DNA from: Symbiodinium natans
Taxonomy: Eukaryota; Sar; Dinophyceae; Suessiales; Symbiodiniaceae
Direction: 5' to 3'
Length of the DNA stretch: 64,000 nucleotides
NCBI GenBank assembly: GCA_905221605.1
Contig: CAJNDS010002279.1
Coordinates: 377,001-441,000 of the forward strand
Part shown: positions 14,001 through 26,000 of the stretch, one piece after another
Position numbering within the stretch: the stretch's first letter is position 1
Layout: the number at the start of each line of letters is the position of its first letter
Program-made: the position numbers and the translations under genes
The notes under the pieces: model-generated
The model's input: only the letters and a program-made list of their open reading frames with translations
The model's database searches: none
Told to the model about the DNA's origin: nothing

Positions 14001-17000
14001 GTTTATGGGGCTCCTTGGGTATCTTCCTTTTGTTAACGGGTTTTGGGTTGTCTGGCTTATTGGGCTCTTTGGGTATCTCCCTAAACCCTAAACCCGAAAC
14101 CCGAAACCCTAAACCCCAAACCCTAAACCCTAAACCCTAAGGGTTTTGGGTCGTCTGGCTCGACCTGAAGACTAGGAGGTGGGTCCCTTCGAGGTTCATG
14201 TTGCGACACCTGACTACTGCTAGCTTAAGACCCCCCCCAAAAAAAAACAAATTAAGATAATAACCCCTACATTGCCCTTATAAAAAGGAAGAGAACACAT
14301 TCTGTTTTGTGGGGTCTTGTGCAGATAGTAGCTTAAGGCTCCGTCTAAAGCTGCTTGGAGGTTCGTGGGGCAGTTCGTAGTCGGGTGACAGCCTTCCTTA
14401 GCTAATTATGAGGGATCAAGTAGCGATGCCTCTTTACCCTAAACTCTAAGCCCTGAACCCTGCAACCCTCCACCCCCGAGTTCCTAAAGTCACTGTGTCC
14501 TTAGGACATCTACCCCGCGGTGAAGCGCTTTCTGACGGAGAGCGGTCTCAACAAGACGCTGAAAGTGTTCGAGAAGGTCATCGAATCCCTAGGGTTTAGG
14601 GTTTAGGGTTTAGGGTTTAGGGTTTAGGGTTTAGGGTTTAGGACTATTTGGCCACAGCGTTGCAGGTGCAGCATGCCAAAACTGGCCAAACCCTTTCCAA
14701 AAGCAAAGAAGCCCTCAACCCAAGCACAAAAACTCCCACAAACGGGTTCACGAGTTCGCGCAAGTTCGACAGGGTTAAGGGGGGCTTATCCCAACCCTAC
14801 AAACCGTAAAAGCTCTACTAAGCCCTAAGCCCTAAACCCTAAACCCTAAACCCTAAACCCGGTTCTAGGGGGAGCTCACAGGAGACCGCAGCCCTCGAAG
14901 ATCTTCCAGTGGTCTGATCCCTGGTGGCCTTGGAGCTCCCACTCTGGGGTGGTTCAGGAACCCTAAACCCTAAACCCTAAACCCTAAACCCTAAACTCGG
15001 AACGGAGTTTGCCGACAACAGGGGCACCTTTTTTGGGTTTAGGGTTTAGGGTTGACGGCCCTCAAGGAATGTACTATTTTGAACTTTGGGGTATGGAAGG
15101 CAATACCTAAATCAGGTTTTCAGGGTTTGGGGCGTAGAGGGTGCGCAAAAAGCCGCTCAGGGTGTGTTGGCGACAGCAGTTACAAACACGATCCCCTTCG
15201 GAAACATAGCGGCGTTGATCGACGTTTCCTCTAAGTCGCCCTAAATACCTGAAGCCCCAAACCCTAGAAACACAAGACCTAAACCCTTCAACCCCAAAGG
15301 TCAAGCCCCTAAAGCCCAAAAAACCCGCAAAGCCTTAAGGCCCAAACCCCAAGCCCTAAACCCCAAACCCTGAACTCCAAACCCTAAACCCCAAACCCTA
15401 AACCCTAAACCCCAAACCCTAAACCCTAAACCCCAAAGGTCAAGCCGAAGAAGGCGAAAGCGCTCCAGCCGCTGGAGCTGGTGGCGGCCTGTCAGGCCTT
15501 GCGGGTTTTAGGGGGCTGTTGTAGGGATTATTTAGGGTTTAGGGTTTAGGGTTTAGGGTCTAGGGTCTAGGGTCTAGGGTCTAGGGTCTAGGGTTTGTGG
15601 GGGCTTAGGGTTTAGGGTTAGGGGCTTAGGGTTCTAGGGGTTTCAGGGGCTTTGGGGGCTTTAGGGGCTTTAGGGGCTTAGGGTACGGGTTCAGGGCTCA
15701 GGGTTTTAGGAGTTTTAGGGGCTGAGGGTAAGGGTTTTGAGTCAATTTGGGGGTTGGGGTTCATTTGCGGGATTTGGTGTGTTGGGCTTTCGAGGTTTAG
15801 TGTCAATGTAGGGTTTAGGGCTTAGGGCTTAGGGCTTAGGGCTTAGGGCTTTGTGGGCTTGGGATGGTCCATTCACTTCAGGGGGTTTGTTGTTGAGCGA
15901 GTTTGGGGCTTCCTAAGGCTTCTGGCTCGATAGGGGTCCTTAAAGCCTAGGACACCCCCTCCCCCCCAAAAAAAAAGAGGTCAGATCACAACAAAATGGG
16001 TTTAGGGTTAAGGATTCAGGGTTTATGGAGCAACTTGGTTGCGGGCTCTATTTTATCTAAGGCTGAGGGCTTCTTACATTGTACGTTTCGGGGGGCTCTA
16101 GTTTCCGGTTAGCAGCCCCCAACCCTAAACCCGAATCCCTGAACCCTAACCTCCCACCCTAAACCCTAAACCCTAAACCCCAAACCCCAAACCCCAAACC
16201 CCACACAGCACCAGGCCTGGCTGGAGGCCAATCCGGTGACTGCTGCATCCACAGGCGGAGCCCTTCGGTGTGTGTAGGCTTCTGGATTTTCCCTGAGGGT
16301 TCAGTGTTTAGGGTTTAGGGGTTTAGGGTTTAGGGTAGATGGTAGATGCAAAAAAGGTTGGTGTTAGGGATTGGCTCTTGTTTAGGGGACTCTGGGTTTA
16401 CATGGAGTTTTACATGGGGTTGGGGGGGGGGGGGGGGCTTATGTTCATCTGGGCATTGGGTTTTCAAGTGTTGCTCTCAAGGACATGCAGACAGGGGACC
16501 CCAAATATAGATCCCCACATAGTAGGATTCCCTTAGGTAGCCATCTTTCGGAAACCCCCTATCCTTGCGGTGCTTTCTGTCTAAGGTTTGCAACAAGCAG
16601 CTCCGCAAAACCAAGCCTTTATACAGCCCTGAAGCCTTGGCCGTCCGGGGTGACAAACCCTAAGCCCTAAACCCTAAACCCCAAACCCCAAACCCCAAAC
16701 CCTAAACCCTAACCCTAAACCCTAAACCCTAAACCCTAAACCCTAAACCCGGGAACCCAAGCCCTTAAGGGAGCCAACCTCAGACCCTGCTTCGGGCCTA
16801 GGCGGGCCCATTTAGGCCTTGGTTTAGGGTTTAGGGTTTAGGGTTTAGGGTTTAGGGTTTTTAGTTTTTAGGGTTTAGGGTTTAGGGTTTAGGGGTTTAG
16901 GGTTTAGGGTTTAGGGTTTAGGGTTTATTCCGACTTTCAGTCCCAGAATGCGTGGAGTTAGCAGCACCCGCAACTCTGCTTATCAGATTTTATCAACCTG

Positions 17001-20000
17001 AACATACGGCCCTCCAACCCCCTTAGGATCCATGTACCATGTGATTATATATTTGAGCCGAAGAGTCCCTACATAGGACATACTTGAAGGCCCAAGTATT
17101 CACCATGCAGGCACAGGAAAGGACCCCGAAAGACCACTGGTTCAGGGTGCTCTGCTTTTCTTTACGAGGGAACCCAAGGGACGAATTCAAAGAGCCATGT
17201 TTATTAAGGTTCTTACCCTAAACCCTAAACCCTAAACCCGAAACCCTAAACCCTAAAAGGGGGGTATAGCTTTTTTGAGCGAGGAGGTGGTGACGCCAGC
17301 CAGACAAATGGAGCCGCAGAAGAGGCGTAGGGCCCTCGGAATTGAGCACGCCTCGGCGCCAGTCACGGGGAATACCGCTCTGTACCGAAACCGACTCTTT
17401 GCATAAGAACACCCCCCAAACAAAAAACAAAAAGGATCACAAGTTACAAATCTTCTTCCCAAAAAGGGCAATTTAGGGACTGCCATTTTGTCGTGAGTTC
17501 TTAAGCAGATAGTCGAACCACTTCTGTTGCCACTCGGCGGGGGTACTTGAAAGCACGAGATCGCACTGCACAGCTACTCCCAACTCTGCCGAACTTTGTC
17601 AATGGACGAAGACTCGAACCCTTAAGGTTGTACCCCCAAGAGTTTAGGGTTTAGGGTTTTCAAGGGATTAAGACTCGTACCCCGAAGGTTGTACCCCTAA
17701 GAGGTTCCCCTTAATGTACTCCCAACATGGCCCATACATTCCCTCTTACTTGGAGGACCTTTAAACAGGTTCCCCAAACCCAAGGGTACAACCTTAGGGG
17801 TCCAAGAAAAAAATCCCATGAGACTCCCTTCCAACAAAAAAATGCAGGAAGGTGCTCTGCTTTAACGCTTTTCGCGGATGAACTTGCTAGTTCTCGTCAA
17901 GGAATTGGGGGAATTAGATGCCGCTATACAATCCCTAGGTACTTAAGTGCCCCAGACTTCCTCCCCCAAACTACCCCACTAACTGGTCCAGCTTGTTCCC
18001 TAGATACTGAACCCTAGACCCTCTAGACCCTAAGCCCTAACACTAAGCTCTAACCCTAAACCCTAAACCCTAAACCCTAAACACTAAACCCTAAACCCTA
18101 AACCCTAAACCCTAAACCCTAAACCCTGAACTCAACTTGAGGCCGCGCGCCAACAAGAAGCGGAAGCGCGAAGCCGTCGAGGCGGGCATCTCCTGAAACT
18201 TGGTTGGTTTAGGGTTTAGGGCTAGGGTTTATGGCTAGGGTTTAGGGTTTAGGGTTTAGGGTTTAGGGCTTAGGGCTTAGGGCTTAGGGCTTAGGGCTTA
18301 GGGCTTAGGGCTTAGGGCTTAGGGCTTAGGGCTTAGGGCCTAGGCTGCGTTAGGCCGTAGAGTCTAGAACCCCCATATCATACCCCCCCCCCCCTTTTGA
18401 ACCTCTCCAGCTGCCACTATTCCCATAGTTTCTTTTTTGGGCTTTCGGGGTGGAGGGCTCAGGTTAAGAAGTTCCTTCTTATACTAACAGCCCTTCAAGG
18501 GGAATTCATGTACCCCCTGTTTAACCCGATTAAGGACTGTGAGTATAAGGGAAATCATCCCAAGGCCTCGGGGCGCGAAGGCCCATGCCCTCAGCTGACT
18601 GAGGAGCCCCTTTTCGGGGGTTCCCGCAACCCATTTTGCTAAGGATTCGGGTACTTTCGGCACTGGAAACCTTCTTTTCGCCGCGCCAGGGGGCTTTGGG
18701 TTTAGGATTTAGGACTTAGGGTTTAGGGTTTAGGGCTTCCTGGTTGAGTCGCTGCAGACCAGATGCACAAAAAGAATTTTGGGTTTAAGGGCTTAAGGGT
18801 TTAGGGTTTAGGGTTCTGCTAGCCATGCAGATTGAGACGACAGTAAATCCCAATGCCGAAGTCCAGAAATCCCTCGCCCGCACCTCCTTAAACGAGAGGA
18901 GGCGCCCGCAGAGGAGGCGCGCGTCCATTCATTTCTGGGTGTTGGGGAACCCTAAACCCCAAACCCTAAGCCCTAAACCCTAAACCCTAAACCGCAATTT
19001 CAAGGTGGGTGTGGCCATGAGGGAAGCTTGCGGATGATGCAGATGTTGGGCATGCTTAGGACTCATAGGGTTTAGGGTACGTAGGGTGTGTGCAGCCTTA
19101 AACATCTAGTTCTAGCCCTAAACCCTAAACCCTAAACCCTAAACCCTAAACCCTAAACCCTAAACCCTAAACCCTAAACCCTAAACCCTAAACCCTGGCA
19201 TGACGTGCGCCAGCTCCCGGATGTGCGCCATGTTGCAAAGATCTTTGCCTACTCATACTGGGGCCAGTTGTTTGACGGCCTTGCGTGCACTATGCAGTGG
19301 AAGTGGGTGGGCCACACCCTGCGGTCCTCCGCAGCCGCCTTGGTCAAGCCGTTCTTTGCCGACGGGTGCCACTCTGATGTCAATGCCTATGGCCTGCGCC
19401 GGGCCAGAACTGGACCTGACAACACCGGCATGCGCCCAGTCGCCAAGTTCCTTCAGAGCCGGGGATTGGACTTGGAATTTGTGCGGGACCGTGCGCAGTG
19501 GGCCTCGCTGCTCCCCCAGTACCGAGCGTACTGGGGAGTGAATGCTCGTGAGCCCGGTGGCAATGTGCAGTTGTGTTCGCCGGAGCTTATGTCGTGGGAG
19601 GTGCGCTGCCTGCAGGGCACGGTGCATGGAAGCATTACTGTGTTTGTGCGCTACAGCGAGACTTGCGGCATGATGCAACTCGCCCAGTTGCGCCGAGTTG
19701 AGGGATGGGTTCTGCACCAAGCTGGCATGCGAAGTGTGGTTGCCGATGCGGGCTCTTTTCTGGGCGAGGCGTGGAACCTCGTTGTTGGAGAGCTTCTCCC
19801 TGCAGTCATGACTGATTGCACGAGACATGTCCGCCTGCACTGGGATGGTTTGAGTAATAGTGCCCTTCGTTTGTTGCCCAACACGTGTCAGGCCCTCTGG
19901 ATGAAACGGGTAGTGATAGAAGTTTCAGAGATGGCCTGCGATCTCGCTCCTGGAGTGATTTGGGCGGCCTGAGGTTGCCCTCTGATGCAGGGGTGGGGGT

Positions 20001-23000
20001 TGCTTGGCTGGTTGCACTAGCGTGAAGCCTGCTGCCGCAGAGAGTGCTTGCAGAAACCCTAAACCCTAAACCCTAAACCCTTCTTAAGAGACCCAAGAGG
20101 CCACAAAACTCTAGACTCAAGTGGGCAGAGTCTCCCTGCTCCCCAAAGTCTTCAATCCTGAATCCTCATCTGCAAGCCCAAGGGGTGAAACTTTCCGTCT
20201 CAAACCCTAGGCGCCCGAAGCAATTTCCCAAGAAGGACCCTTCAGAAGTCGTGCATGTTATGCAAACCCGAAACCCTGCACCCTAAACCCCAAACCCTAA
20301 ACCCTAAACACCCTAACCCTAAACCCTAGCCCTAAACCCTAAACCCGGAGGCAGACGAGGTGCCAGGGGAGTCCGCTGCAGTCGAGGCGGCTTGGTCTGC
20401 TGGTGCCGAGGTGCAGAGGGAACTGCGACTGGGTGCAGGGCTTAGGGTTTAGGGTTTAGGGTTTAGGGTTTAGGGTTTAGGGTTTAGGGTTTAGGGTTTA
20501 GGGTTTAGGGTTTAGGGTTTAGGGTTTAGGGTTTTGTATTTAGGGTTTGAGGTTAGGGTTTAGGGGTCCTCAGCAGTCCTGGGTTCCAAAAGGGTTTAGG
20601 CGTTTACCATTGTCTACATCAAAGGCAAGGGGAAGATTACAAAAAGCATTGTCATGGTTTTCAGGGGAGTGTCGTATATAGGGTGGAGGGGGGGGCTCAT
20701 AGGGCCCCGAAACCCTGTATAAAAACCTTCCAATCCTGAACCTGAAGCCCTAAAGCCTGCGCACCTTCAGACCGTTTATCTACAGCAACCCTCAGCTTTG
20801 AAACTTCCTAAACTCTAAACCCTAAACCCTAAACCCCAAACCCTAAACCCTAAACCCTAAACCCTAAACCCTAAACCCTAAACCCTAAACCCTAAACCCT
20901 AAACCCTAAACCCTAAACCCTAAACCTAGACTATACTAGCCATAGACTCATCAAACTGGTCATAAGACCTCAAGCCCTCAAACGGCAGGCAGCAGAGGGC
21001 TCCAACAAGAAGAGCCTTGGCGCAGCCGCGACAGTCGCCGGGGGAGTAAAGAAGCTAGGGTTTAGGGCTTAGGGTTAAGGGTTTAGGGTAAAGGGTTTAG
21101 GGTTGAGGGTTTAGGGTTTAGGGTTTAGGGTTGAGGGTCTAGGGTTAAGGGTTGAGGGTTGAGGGTTGAGGGTTTAGGGATCAGGAAGAAGCCCGGGTTT
21201 CAAAGCAACCAGGGCTATAGGATATTTGTGTTTATTAGACCTCCCGGTTTGGAGGCGGTTATGGATTTCGGGAGAAGCCCTGGTGCAAACAAAGGCAAAA
21301 GGGCTGTAGGGTTTATTGGGAGCCCCCCGGATGTTGGGTCTTTGGCGTCTTTGGGCCCCTGGTGTTTGGGGGGTTGGGAAGTTCTAACAAGGCTGCTGAG
21401 GGTGGAGGGTTTCGGGAATGAGCCTGGTAGTCGGCAGTAAGCAAAGGTGGCAAGCTTAGCCCCACCATCCCGATGTTTGCCTTTCAAAGTCGGCATGTTC
21501 TGCCGGGCGCATGGAAAGGTCACAGGTTTGTTATGGGCTGGTGGTTCAAGTGGGGAAGAGATAGCTTTAGTGAATTTTAGGGCAGCTCAGAAAGCACCAG
21601 GGCAGTACTTGGCAAAAGGTCTTTCCTCCGATGGGACAAGGAAACCCTTAAGGTTAAAGCCCTAAAATCAACACTCACAACTTGCGCTTGGGCAACCCAG
21701 GCGGGCTTGAGCCCCCTTAACCCTTGACCGCGCGAAAGCCTGCAAGCCCCCAAAAGTCTGTGGGTTTTATGGGGTTCATGGGGTTCATGAGATCTAATTA
21801 GGGTTCAGGGTTTAGGGGGGTGTAGGGTTCATGGTTTAGGGTTCAGGGTTTATGGGTCCATGGGGTTTAGGGTATAAGCTTTCGGGGGCATGCCTCATCT
21901 GTTGCTGCCAAGGGCAAAGAAGCAGAAGAAGGACCTGGCATAGAGCACGAGCGTCTGGCTTAAGATTTAGGTTGCACCCTGGACCCCCAAACCCCAAACC
22001 CTAAACCCCAAACCCCAAACCCTTATCCCTAAACCCTAAACCCTAAACCTTAAACCCCTTGGCTTGGAGGGGAGTAGGGGTTCCCTACAGGCCGGGTGTG
22101 GGGGCTTTGCGGGCAAAAAACGTGCAGGAGGAGAAGGCGCAAGAGAAGAAGGAGAAGGGAACCCCCTTCAAGCGCGTCGAGGATGCTGCTTGCTTGCCTT
22201 CAGGGCTGCTTGGGGTTTAGGGTTTAGGGTTTAGGGTTCCGGGGGCTCTACTACCGTCCTCATCGTGAGCACAAAGCCCCATATGCAAACCCTAAGCCAA
22301 ACAAAACACCCATTACGAGGACCCAGAGTAGGCCCTTACTCCCTTTGTCTAGGTTCCCTCATAAGACCCTCTGAACCCCAAAAGAGTACCCTTTAATATT
22401 CCTAGGTTACTCTTGGGTCTAGATTACGAGCCCTCAATCGGCAGTCCCGACTTTCGGAATTGGGGTTCAGGATGAATGCACTAGGCTTCGGGTTTGGGGT
22501 TGGTCCAGAGTGTGCGATTTCCCTCATGCACATGAGTCCTGGAGACTGGAGCCACTATCTGGGTTTTCTCCAGCAGATTTGGGGGGCCATGAAGGTTGCC
22601 AGGGTTGAGGGTTCTGGTGATTGCCTCTTTCAGGCCAGGGTAAATCGGTCCTAGGGGTGACAAGACATATACGGTTTGGCGCACGAACCGGTCGAAACCG
22701 AACAAGTGTTTCTTTCTTCTCCGAGCCCATAAAATAGCCCAAAGAGCCCAACTCAGCAAAAGAGGCTAAACCCTAATCCCTACCCCTGGTGGTTACCACC
22801 AAGCGTAAGCCCCAACAAAGGCGAAATTTAGGGTTTTGAGTTTAGCGTTTCGTTCTAACCCCTTGGATCCCCAGTCCTGAGCCTCAAATCTGTGTGGCCC
22901 TTGGAAGCCCATGTCTAGGGAACCCCAAAAACAAAGAAAGTTATTTTACTTCGAACATCCCCACGGTTGGGCACTCGAGGGAGACTCTGGGGTTGCACTC

Positions 23001-26000
23001 CAAGGAGACTCTGGGGCTGGCCACTCCGGGGACAGGCAATGTAGGGAGACTCTGGGGTTGGGCCTCTGGGGTTGGGCACTGGAGGGAGACTCTGGGGTTG
23101 GGCACTCCAAGGAGACTCGGAGCTGGGTTGGGCCTTTGGGGTTGGGCACTCCACTCCAGGGAGACTCTGGGGTGGGAGACTTCGGGGCTGGGCACTGCGG
23201 GGAAATTGGGCCTCGGGGTTCTCTGGGGTTGGGCACTCCAGGGACACTCTGGAGTTGGGCACTCTAGGGACACTTTGGGGTTGGGCACGCCAGGGATGAG
23301 CGAGGAGAAGAGTTCCGGGCGAGGAGAAGAGTTGAGTTTAAAATCTAACAACCCTACACCGAGGGTGGGGAATAAGCCATATAATACCCTTATAAGAAGA
23401 ACATTTTCAATTTGTTGGGAGGGTTCCCCAAACCCTAAATCCTAAACCCTAAACCCTAAACCCGTTCTCAAGGAAATAGTATTTCTGGCAAGCTAGCCAA
23501 GGACAAGTGGAGATCCACCATCAAGGACGCCAGGCCGGGCCCCAGATCAACTTAAGGTAGGGCTTGGTCAGTTTTAGGGTTTAGGGTTTAGGGTTTCGGG
23601 TTTAGGGTGTAAGGTTTAGGGTTCAGGGTTTAGGGTTTAGGGTTCCTCCAGACTCATGGGTTCAAAAAGGCTTGATCCCTCAGCTCACGAGCTGGGTATT
23701 CGGGCGTTGCGCCTCTTACCGGACCCTGATCAAGACACTACCATTGTCTTGCGCACCCCACGAACTAAACATGCTCTTCCGCCAAAGGACGATAGGGATT
23801 CTTTTCTTTGGGGGGGGGGGGGGGGTTCTTGATAAAGCAAGTAGTATGACACAGCAACAGTACACCTGCAAGAGCCACCCTCATCCCTAACCACGGCCCT
23901 AAACCCGACAGTCCTACAGTCCTACTGAGACCCTAAACCCTAAGCTAGGTAGGCCCTTGGGATATTTTATATTTTCCCTTATTGGGTTTAAGAGGACCAT
24001 ATTTGGGAATATTTTTCAGAGGGTTTGAAGGGCCATCCTAGTAAGTATTCAAGTCTAAATCCTCAACTCTTTACTCTAAACCCAAGCTCTTACCTCCAAG
24101 CCCAACTCTTCACTCTAAGGCCCTCCAAAACGGGTTTAGGGTTTAGGGTTTAGGGTTTCGGGTTTAGGGTTTAGGGTTTAGGGTTTAGGGTTTAGGGTCT
24201 TGACTCTAAACCTAACACTCTTAACTCCAAAGCCCTGATTAACCCTACATAAAGTCCAGGCTTTTGGACAACACCCACAAGTCGAAGGTCAAGCGCATCG
24301 CCCGGAGAAGCTGTCATATTTTCTTCAGGGTAGTTCTATGGGTTTAGGGTTTAGGGTTTAGGGTTTAGGGTAGTTCTATGGGCCCTTAAGATGGTCCCTT
24401 AAAAGGAGGACCCAGATGGTTATCTCTTTCTTTTTTTTTGGGGGGGGGTTCTTAAAAACAAACAGTAGGAACTGAGATGAACACTACGGGCACTTAATAT
24501 GGTCCCCTACCTTCTTTAAAGACTTCTGAAGTATGGGCCCTTCGGTCGCATAGGGTATACAAGGGGTATATAACGGGCCCCCTTTTGAGGGCTCATGCTA
24601 AGGGACCATGCAACTACCCTTAACCCTTAGATATTTGGTGGGCTGCAGAGTGTCGCCACATGTTCCCCCAACCCTGAGCCCGTGTTTAGGGTTCAGGGTT
24701 TGAAGGGTTTGAAGGGTTTAGGGTTCAGGGAATCAGGTACCTTACCTTTCCCCCACATACATCGCACCAAGGCCCTACTTCCCGACTGCTAAACCCCAAT
24801 GCACTGCTTCAAATGTTTCAAATGTTGTCTGCTTGCAAGAAACAAAATCCCTACAACCCAAAACCCCTAACCCCCCCCCTCCCCCTCCCAGGTACGGCAA
24901 TTCCGAGGGCGATACTTGGGCAGATAAGGCCTCCGAAGACCTCCTCAAGGCCTGTTTGCCTTCGGATTTAGGGTTTAGGGTTTAGGGTTCAGGGTTAAAC
25001 CCTAAACCCTAAACCCCAATCCCTAAACCCTAGCCCTAAACCCGAAACAAACCTTTCAAAAGCCGACCCGAAGCCATGAATGGCCTTCGGGAGACCCTGA
25101 GCCCATGGCCCTGGCAGGTGAAAGGAAAGGGCCGCCTGGCAGAGACGTAGGGTTTAGGGTTTAGGGTTTAGGGTTTAGGGTTTCGGGTTTAAGGGTTAAG
25201 GGTTTAGGGTTTAGGGTTTAGGGTTTAGGGCTAGGGTTACCAGGGTTTAGGGTTTAGGAAAACTAAACCCTAAATATAATATAAACTACGAGCTTGAGTC
25301 CAGGCTTCCGGAAAGAGATGGCCAGGAAGAAGCGAGCCTCCTGGCGAGGCGCGGGTCAGGGTTTAGGGTTTAGGGTTTAGGGTTTAGGGTTACAGAAGAG
25401 CTGTTTCTTCTGAGCGTCTGGGTGGGGAGGTGGTCGGGTTTCGACTTCTTTTCCATATGTCATCGCAAGCTTTGAGACATCGACTGTAAAGCCCGAAAGC
25501 CCTACAGCCACTTTCTGGCCTCAATCCTAATTCACAGCCCCCAACCCTCAATCCTACACCAGCAGCCTCGAAGACTCGGAACGCAGTCGCGCTCAGTTGC
25601 CCAAGCGCGGAGGCAGCGCCGAGTAAACTCCCGACTAACAGCTATAGGTCGGATCTACCCTAAACCCTCAACCCTAAACCCTAAACCCTAAACTGGGCTT
25701 CGGTCTTGATTGTGTGTTCGTTGGGTCCTCTTCTAGCTTTTCAGATGTGCTGGTTAGAACTACGGCCGAGCCCATGTAGCCGGGCGCTTCATCCGTTTGG
25801 GATCAGATGTAGGATCCACTTCGCCAAGCTGTATTAGCCCACCACCATAAACCCTAAATCCTAAACCCTAAACCCTCCCCAACTGCACCCTACCTTTTGG
25901 CCGTCTCTCCAACGAGGGCCCCTACTCCCTAAAACCCCCTCTGAGAGCCCCTACAACTTCGCAGTTGGCCCCTAAACCTAAACCCTACACCCTAAACCCT

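Noticed and set aside
19253-19840. Antisense 195-codon ORF opposite the LINE-like frame
   Set aside because: A shadow of the GC-rich + strand frame, which continues in both directions and carries the LINE-like motifs.
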